Shown in pieces: positions 32,524 to 42,077 of a DNA stretch of 64,000 nucleotides. The stretch spans positions 434,001 to 498,000 of the forward strand of contig CAVRTB010000001.1 in assembly GCA_963724065.1 (NCBI GenBank), given 5' to 3'. Below the pieces are notes generated by a model. It saw only the letters and a program-made list of their open reading frames with translations, was not told the origin of the DNA and searched no databases. Both the position numbers and the translations under genes were made by a program. Position 1 is the stretch's first letter; every line of letters begins with the position of its first letter. Origin of the DNA: DASRIA01 sp963724065 (GTDB lineage: Bacteria; Actinomycetota; Thermoleophilia; Solirubrobacterales; JBBDJG01).

Positions 32524-35500
32524 TCAAAGGCGCAGCACCCCATCCTCGCCGAGGGTGGGGTGGTGGTCCGCCGTCCGGTGGTCGGCATCTCGGCGCACGG
32601 CCGGGCAGGCAAACGCCTCCTGGTCGTCGCGAAGCGCGCGAAGGGTGAATGCGTAGTCTCCGTGCCGTGGCGAAGTCGCGCGCAGGCAGCGCGAGGTTGA
32701 ACCCGCCTTCACCTGCACGGGGAACGCCCGGGTGAGCTGCTGCGAGATCCGGGCGAGGCTCCCGACTCGGCCACCATGCGTGCCCCCGTCCGCGCCGACG
32801 GCCTCGACGACATCGGGCGGGCCGTCGTCGAGCAGCAGCCAACCGCTGACGAGCAGCCGCGCGGGCTCGGCGCGCACCGCGTCGAGGAAGCCCGCTCCGC
32901 CGTCCGCGAACCCGCGGTGCATCGCTTTCGCCGATCGCCTCCCGCCCGGCGGCCACCACGTCGCGGACCGCCGTCAGCGCCCTTCTGGAACGCGGCGAGC
33001 GTGCGTGCCACGGCATCATCGTCGTGCGCGAGCGTGGGCATGAGGTTGCCGTTGGTGAGCACGCCCTCGCGCGCGCAACGCTCGAGGAACAGGGCGTGCG
33101 CCTGCTCTGGCCTCGATCCCTGCGTCGTGGTGGAAGCTGAACGTCATGCGTGATTCGTGGCCCTCGAGCCGCGCGCGGATACCGGTCCCCGCGCAAGCAC
33201 GCTCGAAGCCTTCGCGCACCTGCGCGCCGACGCGCGCCACGTGCGGGGCGACGGGCTGGTCGCGCAGAGCACCCAGCACGGCTCGCGCGGCGGCGAGGGA
33301 AAGCGTCTCCCCGCGGAAGGTCATCCCGTACGCGACCCGCGGCAGCAGCTCCATGAGGTCGCGCCGGCCGAGCAGCGCCGAAAGCGGCATCCCGTTCGCG
33401 AGCGCCTTGCCGAAGCACGCAAGATCCGGCGTGACCCCGAACAGCTCCTGGGCGCCGCCGTTCGCCATGCGCAGTCCCGTCACCATCTCGTCGAACACGA
33501 CCAGCGCGCCGTGGGAGTGCGCGAGCTCGATCAGCCCCTCGAGGTAGCCGGGCTCCGGCAGCTCGAAGGCGATCGGCTCCATCACGATCGCCGCGACCTC
33601 GCCGCGGTGACGCTCGAACAGGGCGCCGAGCGCGTCCAGGTCGTTGTACGGGAAGGGCTGCACGAGGGCACGCAGCACCTTGGGGATGCCGATCACGCCG
33701 GGGACCATGCAGGTGAACCACTCGTGGAAGCCGTGCACGCCGTGCTGGAAGATCACCTCGCGTCCCGTCGCCGCGCGCGCGACCCTGATCGCTCCCGCGA
33801 GCGCATCCGACCCGTTCTTCCCGAACGTGACCATCTCCGCGCAGGGGACCATCTCGGTGAGCATCGTCGCGACCTCGACCTCGAGCGGGTGCATCAACGT
33901 CAGGGTGGGACCGGCCTCGAGTTGGCCGCGGATCGCTTCCTCGACGGCCGGGTGCCGGTAACCGAGCAACACCGGGCCGCCCCCGCCGACCCAGTCCACG
34001 AAGGTCCTGCCGGCAGAGTCGGTCAGCTCACACCCCTCGGCGCCGACCGCGAACCTCGGAAACGCGTCGGCCGCGCCTTCGTAGATCGGTCGCAGCGCGG
34101 TGCGGTGGTGCCCGCCGTAGCCGAGCACTTCGTCCGCCTGCCGCATGAGCGAGGGCGGCGGCTCGGCCTGCTCGCGGGCCCGCGCCGCGGGGATGTGACC
34201 CGCTCCGTTGCGGTGGCCGTTCGAGGAGACGGGAACTGCCTGCTCGCGCAGGTCGAAGATCACGTAGCGAAGCTGGTGCTCCGCGACGACCGGGTAGCGG
34301 GCGTCGAGGTGATCGGCCAGTTCGCGGTACTGCTCGAGCCACCAGAAGGACGACGCGGGGAAGGCCAGGAACTGCGCTCCGGCCTCACGCAACCTCTCGA
34401 GGTGTCCGATCGCCCACTCGCTGTCCGGTGGGTGGTAGCCGGTCCAACGACCGTCGCCGTCGCAAGGGAAGTGCCAGCCGCGGCGCTTGCCGATGCGGGT
34501 CAGCGAATCGTCGCCGCGGCTCACGACGAGTACATGAGCACCGGTCGGAGTCGCTCGCATGACCGCGTTGCGCAACTGCGCGACGACATCGGAGTACCCG
34601 TCGGGCGGCATCCGGACTTCGTCCTCGCCCGGTTCTGCGGGACGCATCCTGATGTGACGGCTTTGGGCGACTTCGCCCTTCGCCCTCAGGTCGGGCCGGG
34701 GCGGGGGCGTGCCGCGCTCGCGCCAGCCGACCTGTCGTCTCCCGCCCAGGTATGTCGGGGAAAGGTGACCCCCGTCGGCGTAGCCGAGGGTGCTGCCCTC
34801 GACCCGCGGGATCTCCTCGTGGCGGATCAGGCAGCGCACCTCCTCGGAGCGAAGATGTGACTCGGCCTTGTCGTCAGACATCGCGAAAAGGGCCCACCAC
34901 CAGCCGACGTTCGTCGTCAGTCGCTCCCAGACGTCCTCCGGCACGGTCAGCTCGAGCATCTCGCCGCGCCTCTCCGCGTGGCCGAACCGCACCCGCTCGA
35001 CATCCTCGCTCGCGCCGCCGAGCGACAGCAGCAGCACGTACCGGGCGATCGCCCGCTCCGGGCGCCGGAACCTGATCACCGGGGGCGCATCCAGGCGCAC
35101 CATGTGCTGCGGGGACTCGATCGCGAGGGTCTGCTCGATCGCCTGACCGGTCTCGTCTTGAACAGCGCGGTTGTGGATCGTGGTGAAGGGCAGTTGATCC
35201 TCGGGCTCCGGGAGGTCAACGTAGCGGCAGCTCGCGCAGATGCTCGGATAGTCCCAGGTGTGATGCGCGCGCCTCAGGTCCTGCGCGGCGGGGCCGTTCC
35301 AGATCTCGGCGAAGTCCTGCTCGGCGAGGTCGCCCAAGACCAGCTCTCCCTCGGTCGCGAGCCCGCAGGGCTCGACCTTGCCGTCCAGCTCGATCTGGAG
35401 GCGGTCGTAGGCGTACTTGCAATAGCCGGGATGGCGCAGGTGCATCTGCTCGTCGAAGCGGTCGTTCCAGACCTTGCTGCGCCGGGGACGAACCCGGCGC

Positions 35501-36375
35501 ACCGGCTCACGGAAGTCGAACCAGCTCGGCCCGTCGAGGTCCCAGCCGAGGCGGATCCGCTTAGCGCGCGCGACCTCGATGGACCTGCTCTTGACGGACT
35601 CGAGGTACTCGCTCGAGAAGTGCAGTGTCGCGTCGAGGTGAGCGCTGCGCCCATTCGTGTCGATCATCTGTATGACGTTCACCGTCTGGGCGCCCGCGTC
35701 GGCCATGTAGGCGACGGTCTCCGCCATGGACGGCGCGTTCTCGGTCATGAGCACGACCTGGACCATGCACTCGATGCCCCGCTCCTCGCAGAACGCCGCA
35801 GCGCGGGGCAGGTTCTCGAACACCGCGGCCGACTTCCCGCCCGGCCGGATCTTCTCGAACACCTCGGCGAGGTGGCTGTCGATCGACATCACCACCATTT
35901 CCACGTGATCGGCGAGCTCGTCGAGCTTCGCTGCATCGAGGAATTGCGTGTTGGTGGTCAGCGCGAGCTGCACGCTGTAGTCGCGCGCAAACGCGAGCGT
36001 CTCCTCCCAGCTCGCGACGAGCGGCTCGCTGGCGCTGTGAGGAGTGATGACCGACAGCGACGGCGCGATCTGCTCGCGGACCTTCCTGAGGACCACCGGG
36101 TCCATGCGCTGAAGCGGTGGGTTCGCCCCGTCCCAGCACATGATGCAGCTCATGTTGCAGAAGTTGCTGAACTGTACGTGGGCCTCGTACGGCCCCGACT
36201 CGAACGCCAGCCGTTTCTCGATCAGGTCGCGGTCGAGCAGCGCCCGGTTGCGCTTGGCGATCAGCTCGCGCTCGACCGGCGTGATCACCGGGGAGGGGGT
36301 GCGCCGAGCGGCCCGCCGGACGGGCTTCGCTCGCGCCGGCGAAGCTGCTCTCGCCTGCGAAGCGGCTCTCGCCAT
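32524..36375 (-). pseudogene. Giant radical SAM/SPASM - class III aminotransferase protein, 3' end frameshifted
   Basis: Residues 1-1088 read cleanly. Radical SAM core: CxxxCxxC at C73, C77, C80 (FCNMSCIMC). SPASM region: C319, C337, C380, C383. A beta-rich stretch and a domain at about 590-710 (AIGHLERLREAGAQFLAFPA), resembling segments attached to glycosyltransferases, follow. From about 757 a class III PLP aminotransferase of glutamate-1-semialdehyde aminomutase type has FDEMVTG (D962) and the PLP Lys K990 (CFGKALANG). Sense then continues in shifted frames through extra bases near 33110, 32981 and 32937 to a stop at 32524, giving about 1280 aa when repaired. Start ATG has GGGGGAGG 5 nt upstream. 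Divergent from a sulfotransferase. Substrate unknown. Confidence 0.8.
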
Positions 36376-36480
36376 TTATGCCTCCCCCGCCAAAACGCCC
36401 CCGTCCCGATACGTGAGTGAGGGCTAATCCTTCCACACGCACGGATCCGATGCCAGGCGGAGCGCCTCTATCCTCGCCGC

Positions 36481-37203
36481 GTGTACTCGCATCACAAGTT
36501 CGGCCACCGATTCCAGGGCTCGCCGGACCCGCACGTTTCGTACATCGTGTGCTCGCTGCCGCGGTCGGGCAGTTCGCTGCTCTGCGACGTCCTCGCCGGC
36601 ACCGAGCTGGCCGGCGCCCCCACCGAGTACTTCGACCGAAATCAGATGGAGGCGTTCTCGCACGAGTGGGAGACGGCCGGGCTCGAGGAGTACATGCGCG
36701 AGCTGCGGGCGCGCAAGACCAGCCCGAACGGCGTCTTCGGGTTGAAGGCGCACTTCCACCAGCTGCGCGACGTGCTCGGCGAGCGTGACCTCGACGCCGA
36801 GCTTCCCGGCCTGCGCCTCGTCTACATCCGCCGTCGCGACCACGTCAAGCAGGCCGTCTCGTGGGCGCGCGCGATCCAGACCGGGCAGTGGGCGTCCGAT
36901 CACTCGGCCGGCGCCACCGAGCCACGCTTCGATGCGACCGCGGTGCGCGAGCTGATCGAGCGCATCGAGCGTGAGGAAGGTCAGTGGGAGGAGCTGTTCG
37001 CGCTGCGCGGGCAGGAGCCCCTGCGGTTCGAGTACGAGGACCTGGCTCGCTCGCCCGACGCCGCCGCCCGGCGGGTGCTCACGTTCATCGGCGCCGACGT
37101 GCCCCGCGACTTCGCGGTCCCGCCGCCGACGATCGCGCGCCAGGCGGACGGGCTCTCCGAGGAGTGGGTCCGCCGCTACCGCGAGAGCACAGGCGGTCCA
37201 TGA
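36481..37203 (+). CDS. Stf0-type sulfotransferase
   Basis: A 240-aa PAPS-dependent sulfotransferase similar to Stf0, which makes trehalose-2-sulfate in mycobacteria. The PAPS 5'-phosphate loop is CSLPRSGSSLLCDVLAGT; PTEYFDR and LVYIRRRDHVKQAVSWARA (3'-phosphate site) and a GQWAS segment follow, as in Stf0. GTG 36481 is 6 nt after TATCCT (36469-36474), so leaderless. It is divergent from the radical SAM/aminotransferase gene, suggesting a joint role in making a sulfated sugar or lipid; that is inference. Confidence 0.85.
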   Translation: MYSHHKFGHRFQGSPDPHVSYIVCSLPRSGSSLLCDVLAGTELAGAPTEYFDRNQMEAFSHEWETAGLEEYMRELRARKTSPNGVFGLKAHFHQLRDVLGERDLDAELPGLRLVYIRRRDHVKQAVSWARAIQTGQWASDHSAGATEPRFDATAVRELIERIEREEGQWEELFALRGQEPLRFEYEDLARSPDAAARRVLTFIGADVPRDFAVPPPTIARQADGLSEEWVRRYRESTGGP

Positions 37204-37219
37204 TCTAGCCTGAGCGGCG

Positions 37220-38158
37220 ATGGGCCACGCGCACGGGCACTCGCACTCGCACTCGCATGGGCTCGACGCGCGGCGTGCCGGCAACCGGTCGCGCATGGTG
37301 ATCGCGCTGTCCGTCAATGCCGTGCTGCTCGTGGTGACCGTCGCCGGCGGCATCCTGACCGACTCGCTCGCGCTGCTCGCCGACGCCGGTCACCTCCTCT
37401 CGGACGTCGGTGCGATCGCGATCGGCCTGATCGCGGCGCGGCTCGCGAGCACCGCGCCAACGCCCGCGCGCACCTACGGCCTCCAGCGCAGCGAGGTGCT
37501 CGGCGCGCTGGCCAACGGCGTCCTGCTGGTCGTGATCGCCGTGCTGATCGTGGTCGAGGCACTGTCGCGCTTCGGCTCTCCGCCGGACGTGGCGGGTGGG
37601 GGCATGCTCGCGGTCGGCCTCGTCGGCCTCGCAGGCAACGTGGCCGCGACTTGGGTGCTCGCGAGCGGCGACCGCGAGGACCTCAACCTCGAGGGGGTGC
37701 TTCGGCATTCGGCAGCGGACGCCCTCAGCTCAGTGGGCGTCGTCGTGGCCGCGATCCTCGTGCTCACCGCCGGCTGGAACGAGGCCGACCCGATCGCGAG
37801 CCTCGCGATCGCGGTTCTCATTGTGCTGGGGTCGTGGCGGTTGCTGAAGGAGCCGGTCGACGTCCTGCTCGAGGGCGCGCCGGCGGGCACTGACGTCGAG
37901 GCGATCGGCGGCGCGATGGCCGCGGAGCGCGACGTCGTCGAGGTGCATGACCTGCATGTGTGGACGGTTACATCCGGGTTCCCGGCGTTGAGCGCCCACG
38001 TGGTCGTGAGGCGGGGATGCGACCGCGACCACGTGCTGCGCCGCGTCGAGCAGATGCTGCACGATCGCTACGGGATCAACCACACCACCCTTCAGATGAT
38101 CGAGGGCACGCCGACCGGCGAGCTGATCCAGGTCGAGGGCCGGGACCCCACTAGATGA
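37220..38158 (+). CDS. Cation diffusion facilitator (zinc/cobalt/cadmium efflux)
   Basis: A 312-aa CDF/CzcD-family antiporter exporting Zn2+ or related metals for protons. A His-rich N-terminus (HAHGHSHSHSHG) binds metal; six transmembrane helices follow, with the transport-site HxxxD pattern in LLADAGHLLSDVGAIAIG and HSAADALSSVGVVV. The cytoplasmic C-terminal domain has VHDLHVWTVTSGFPALSAH. ATG follows a TAGCCT box (37206-37211) by 8 nt. Overlaps the convergent SDR gene by 8 nt. Confidence 0.94.
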   Translation: MGHAHGHSHSHSHGLDARRAGNRSRMVIALSVNAVLLVVTVAGGILTDSLALLADAGHLLSDVGAIAIGLIAARLASTAPTPARTYGLQRSEVLGALANGVLLVVIAVLIVVEALSRFGSPPDVAGGGMLAVGLVGLAGNVAATWVLASGDREDLNLEGVLRHSAADALSSVGVVVAAILVLTAGWNEADPIASLAIAVLIVLGSWRLLKEPVDVLLEGAPAGTDVEAIGGAMAAERDVVEVHDLHVWTVTSGFPALSAHVVVRRGCDRDHVLRRVEQMLHDRYGINHTTLQMIEGTPTGELIQVEGRDPTR

Positions 38159-38952
38159 TCACCTGCACGGTTCCGCCGTCCACGCTCCACGCCGCGCCGG
38201 CCACATAGGACGCCCGCTCCGAGCACAGGAAGGACGATCGCCGCGGCGATCTCCTCGACCTCCGCCATGCGTCCGATCGGCCGCCCGGCGCTCGCCTTCG
38301 CCAACGCCTCGCTCGGATCGCCGATCCCAGAGAGGGCGGCCGACTGGTCCGCCAGGCCGCCTGCGCCGAGCCACAGCTCCGAGCGGGTCGGCCCCGGGCA
38401 GATCGCGTTCACGAGCACCCCGTCGGCCGCGCAGCGGTCCGCCCACAAGCGCGAGAGGGAAAGCTGCGCCGCCTTCGCGACGGAGTACTCGGGCATGCTG
38501 GCCGAGGGGCGCTTGCCCGCGCTGCTCGAGACGTTCACGACACGGCCCCAGCCGCGTGAGCGCATGCCCGGGACAAGCGCCGTCATCGCCCGTTGCGGAG
38601 CCATCACGTTCAGGTCCCAAGCCGCCTGCCAGTCCTCGTCGGGCACGTCCTCGAGGTCGCGCCAACGGGCGGTGCCGGCGTTGTTGACGAGCACGTCGGG
38701 CTCGCCGATCGCCGCGCGTGCCGCGGCGAGGATGCGCTCACCCACGTCGGGGCTCGTCACGTCGCAGGCCAGCAGCGCCGCTTTGCCGCCCCGCTCGCGG
38801 CACCGCTCGACGGCTTCCTCGAGCGGGCCGCGCGAGCGTGCGACGAGCAGCACGGAGGCTCCCTCGGCGCACAGCGCAAGCGCCGTCGCGAGTCCGATCC
38901 CGCGCCCCGCGCCGGTCACCACGCATGCCCGCCCGCTGAGGCCGAGGTCCAC
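38151..38952 (-). pseudogene. Short-chain dehydrogenase/reductase with a +1 frameshift near its end
   Basis: An SDR oxidoreductase: NAD(P) motif TGAGRGIGLATAL, VNNAGTARW, and the catalytic Ser with YSVAKAAQLSLSRLW (Tyr-x3-Lys). Near 38232-38236 one extra base switches the frame; removing it restores the expected C-terminus AAIVFLCSERASYVAGAAWS followed by VDGGTVQVII and a TAG at 38151-38153. As written the frame runs on to 38092 with a nonsense tail. GTG 38952 follows a TAGACT box (minus strand, 38959-38964) by 6 nt. Likely a sequence error or a recent lesion; repaired length about 266 aa. Confidence 0.82.
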
Positions 38953-39084
38953 GCGCGCAGTCTAAGCACGCTGTACGCAATCGCTCGTGCAATGCGCCGA
39001 CCGCGGGAGGGAAAACGCGCCGGGCACCGTCCTACTGCTAAGGTTCCGCCCGCTTTTGCAGGCAAAACTGTTCTGGGAGGTATG

Positions 39085-39268
39085 AGCCTTCCCGAGCCGC
39101 TGAGTTCTCTCCGTCGTGGCCCGGATGGCCCCGGTGGGGCGAAGCGGGGGAACCAACAAGCAAAGCGGGCGCCCGGTGGCGCCCTCGGGGCTAATCGCCC
39201 GCGAGCCTCTTCGCAGGCGTAGCGCCAGTCTTCCGGCGCGAGCCCGACAGCTAACCCCGTAAGCGTAG
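39085..39268 (+). ncRNA. Cyclic di-AMP riboswitch (ydaO/yuaA type)
   Basis: The 326-bp gap before the M23 peptidase gene holds the conserved blocks of the ydaO-yuaA class: GGGGCGAAGCGGGGGAACC (39136-39154), CTCGGGGCTAATCGCC (39184-39199) with GAGCCTCTTCGC, and near the end CCGACAGCTAACCCCGTA (39244-39261). In actinobacteria this class typically precedes wall-hydrolase genes and turns expression off when c-di-AMP binds. Boundaries are approximate, as the 5' P1 strand was not pinned down. Synthesis of the ligand is encoded by disA at 1355. Confidence 0.8.
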
Positions 39269-39278
39269 GAAAGAGACC

Positions 39279-40526
39279 ATGGTGGATTCAGACCATTCGG
39301 CCCCCGGCAGGGGCCTGGCTCACACAATCGATCTGCGCACGTCACGGCCGGTGGCCGTGATCCTCGCTGCGCTCTTGCTGGCGGTGCTCGGCCTGATCGC
39401 CGTGCCGCCGGATGCGTCGCGCTCCGCCTCCTTTCAGGCGATCCAGTCGAACATCCAGGAAAAGCAGTCCGCGATCGACACCGCCCGCGCGAAGGAGGGC
39501 GTCCTCACAAGCGACATAAGCGCGCTGTCAAAGCGCATTCGCTCCCTGACCCGCGAGATCGGCGCGTTGCGCCGGCGCGAGGCGCGCGTGCAGAACACGC
39601 TCGACGCGCGGCGCGCGCAACTCGCACGCGTCCAGGCGCGCTACCAGATCGAGCACGAGCGCTTCATGGCGTTGCGCCGCAAGCTGCACCGCGTCCAGGG
39701 CGTGCTCGCGGCCCGCCTCGTCGAGATCTACAAGGCCGACCAGCCCGACATGATGTCGGTGATCCTCGACTCCGACGGCTTCAGCGACCTGCTCGTGCGA
39801 GCCGACTACATGAAGCTGATCGGCGAGCAGGACTCGGTGATCGTCGAGAAGGTGCGGATGCTGAAGAAGAAGTCCGCGCAGAAGCGCCTCCTGCTGGTGG
39901 TGCTCAAGTCGAAGGCCGAGGAGGCCGTGCGCGTGATCGAGATCAAGCAGCGCGAGCTGGAGCAAGCGCGCGCGGCGATCCAGAGCAACGAGTCGGAGCT
40001 CGGCGCGGCGCGCCGGTACAAGTACGGCAAGCTCGGCGACGTGAAGGAGGACAGGCACGAGCTCGAGGGTGATCTGCGCGCGCTTCAGGCTGCGTCCGCA
40101 CAGGTTACGAATCAGCTTCAGGGCGCCGGGCCCACCCCGGCCGGCCCGATCCGCCAGGGCGGCGGCGGGTACGTCTGGCCGGTCAACGGGCCGGTGGTAT
40201 CGCCATTCGGCCAGCGCTGGGGTCGCCTTCACGCGGGCGTCGACATCGCCTCGCCGGCGGGAACGCCAATCCGGGCAGCAGCGAGCGGTAGCGTCGCGAT
40301 CGCGGGTTGGATGGGCGGCTACGGCCAGTACACCTGCATCCAGCACGGAGGCGGGGTCGCGACCTGTTACGCGCACCAGTCGTCGATCGGCGTGAGCACC
40401 GGCCAGAGCGTCAAGCAGGGCCAGGTGATCGGCTCGGTCGGGTGCACGGGCCACTGCTTCGGCGACCACCTGCACTTCGAGGTGCGGATCGGCGGGAGTC
40501 CCGTCGATCCGATGGGCTACCTCTAG
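39279..40526 (+). CDS. M23 family peptidoglycan endopeptidase with coiled coil
   Basis: A 415-aa exported murein hydrolase. After a single N-terminal membrane/signal segment (residues 22-42) a long coiled coil (about 52-275) resembles EnvC/PcsB-type regulators. The C-terminal LytM domain (about 300-415) has the zinc ligands in RLHAGVDIASPAGTP (H, D), CYAHQSS and GDHLHFEVR (HxH), so it should be catalytically active. Located right after the c-di-AMP riboswitch; the same pairing occurs for actinobacterial wall hydrolases. ATG start with GGAAAG upstream. Confidence 0.93.
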   Translation: MVDSDHSAPGRGLAHTIDLRTSRPVAVILAALLLAVLGLIAVPPDASRSASFQAIQSNIQEKQSAIDTARAKEGVLTSDISALSKRIRSLTREIGALRRREARVQNTLDARRAQLARVQARYQIEHERFMALRRKLHRVQGVLAARLVEIYKADQPDMMSVILDSDGFSDLLVRADYMKLIGEQDSVIVEKVRMLKKKSAQKRLLLVVLKSKAEEAVRVIEIKQRELEQARAAIQSNESELGAARRYKYGKLGDVKEDRHELEGDLRALQAASAQVTNQLQGAGPTPAGPIRQGGGGYVWPVNGPVVSPFGQRWGRLHAGVDIASPAGTPIRAAASGSVAIAGWMGGYGQYTCIQHGGGVATCYAHQSSIGVSTGQSVKQGQVIGSVGCTGHCFGDHLHFEVRIGGSPVDPMGYL

Positions 40527-40559
40527 CCGGTCGCCGGCCATTCGGGATAATCGCCGCTC

Positions 40560-41327
40560 GTGCAACCCGAGATCGACCTCGGCCCGCTCAGCCTGAAGAC
40601 CTTCGGGCTGATGTTCGCGCTCGGCTTCCTGGCCGCGGGCGCGGTGATCGCGCGTCGTTTCAAGGAGCTCGGCAAGCCGGTCGACTGGGCATACGAGATG
40701 ACGTTCGCCGCGCTCGTCGGCGGCATCGTCGGAGCGCGCGTCTACTACCTCGTCCAGCACTGGAGCGACGTCTCCGACGACTTGCTGGGGAACATCTTCT
40801 CGGGCTCGGGGCTCGTCTGGTACGGCGGCGCGATCGGCGGCGCGCTGGCGGTATTCGCCTGGGCCCGGTGGCGCGGGTTCCTTTCGCTCGTGCTGCTCGA
40901 CGTCGCCGCCGTGCCGCTCGCGCTCGGGTACGCGATCGGCCGCATCGGGTGCCAGCTCTCCGGTGACGGCGACTACGGGAAGGCATCGGACCTCCCGTGG
41001 GCGATGTCGTATCCGGACGGGACGGTGCCCACGACTGAAGAGGTCCACCCGACGCCCGTCTACGAGACCCTCGCGATGGGCCTCGTGGCGTGGCTGCTCT
41101 GGCAGTGGCGCGACCGCTTCCGGCCGGGGGTGCTTTTCGCGCTGTATCTCATCCTCAGCGGGCTCGAGCGCTTCCTCGTCGAGTTCGTGCGCCGCAACGA
41201 GGACACGGTCGCCGGGCTCACGACACCGCAGGTCGAGAGCCTGGGCCTGATGGTCGCCGGCGCCCTTTGGATCGCGGTGGTCAGCCGCCGCCCCGGCGGC
41301 CTCGCGGCACAGCCCGCGCGAGCCTAG
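40560..41327 (+). CDS. lgt: Prolipoprotein diacylglyceryl transferase
   Basis: Lgt attaches diacylglycerol to the lipobox Cys of prolipoproteins in the membrane. The 255-aa protein has about seven hydrophobic segments and the Lgt signature region YAIGRIGCQLSGDGDYG, plus HPTPVYETLA and LERFLVEFVRRNE. GTG 40560 follows GATAAT (40546-40551) by 8 nt, suggesting a leaderless transcript separate from the peptidase. Several lipoproteins in this window (15222, 29832, 54703) are its expected substrates. Confidence 0.92.
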   Translation: MQPEIDLGPLSLKTFGLMFALGFLAAGAVIARRFKELGKPVDWAYEMTFAALVGGIVGARVYYLVQHWSDVSDDLLGNIFSGSGLVWYGGAIGGALAVFAWARWRGFLSLVLLDVAAVPLALGYAIGRIGCQLSGDGDYGKASDLPWAMSYPDGTVPTTEEVHPTPVYETLAMGLVAWLLWQWRDRFRPGVLFALYLILSGLERFLVEFVRRNEDTVAGLTTPQVESLGLMVAGALWIAVVSRRPGGLAAQPARA

Positions 41328-42064
41328 ATCGCGCGCGAGAGCCAGCGCAGCGACTCGCCCTGCAACTCGGCGTCGTGCTGGGCCGAGCGATGGTCGCCGC
41401 CCTCGAGCAACACCAGTTTCTTCGGCTCCTGGGCGGCCTCGTAGAGCTCTTCGGAATGCGTGTAGGGCACGACCTCGTCGCCGCGCGCGTGGATGATCAG
41501 GAGCGGCTTCGCCGCCATGCGCCGCACGGCCTCGGCGACGTCGCTCGTCTCGAGCCAATCAGCGAGCGCGGGAGCGTCCATTCGCATCTCGGCGAGCGCG
41601 CTCCCGGGGCGCGGAGGCCGGCCGTCGGCGATGCGCCGCACGTCCTCGGCGAGCATCCATTCCGCCGCCGGGCAGATCGCGATCACGGCGGCCACGCGGT
41701 CGCTCGCCGCTCCCGCATGGATCGCCATCAGGCCGCCCATGCTCGACCCGCGCGCCGCGACCCGCCGGCCGTCGACCTCGGGCCGCGCGGCAAGCCATTC
41801 GGCCAATAGCCGCAGATCCTCCACGACGGTCGGGTCGAGGTCACCCTCGGTCGCGCCGTGCCCGCGATTGTCGAACGTAAGGGCGACGAACCCGTGCGCG
41901 GCCGCGGCGCGCGCGAAGTCGGCGTGGTTCTCCTTGCGCGAGCCCGCGCCGTGCAGGATCATCACCGCCGGCCACGGGCCCTGGCCGTCCGGCCGCCACA
42001 GGCACCAGGAGATGCCGGCGAGCATCCCCGTCTCGCTCGGTGGTCGTGGCGGGCTGTACTCCAT
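41324..42064 (-). CDS. Alpha/beta hydrolase
   Basis: A 246-aa serine hydrolase of the dienelactone hydrolase/acyl-peptidase-like group. The oxyanion region is MILHGAGSRKENH, the nucleophile elbow is ARGSSMGGLMAIHAG, and the acid and His are in IIHARGDEVVPY and EGGDHRSAQHD. Substrate unknown. Its stop overlaps the lgt stop region by 4 bp; its start codon overlaps the likely -10 box of lysA on the other strand. Confidence 0.88.
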   Translation of the reverse strand: MEYSPPRPPSETGMLAGISWCLWRPDGQGPWPAVMILHGAGSRKENHADFARAAAAHGFVALTFDNRGHGATEGDLDPTVVEDLRLLAEWLAARPEVDGRRVAARGSSMGGLMAIHAGAASDRVAAVIAICPAAEWMLAEDVRRIADGRPPRPGSALAEMRMDAPALADWLETSDVAEAVRRMAAKPLLIIHARGDEVVPYTHSEELYEAAQEPKKLVLLEGGDHRSAQHDAELQGESLRWLSRAI

Positions 42065-42077
42065 AATGCGCGGCAGT

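Noticed and set aside
41493..42077. Long N-terminal extension of lysA
   Set aside because: It is antisense to the hydrolase gene and lacks similarity to DapDC N-termini; CATAAT and ATG 42078 give the normal length.
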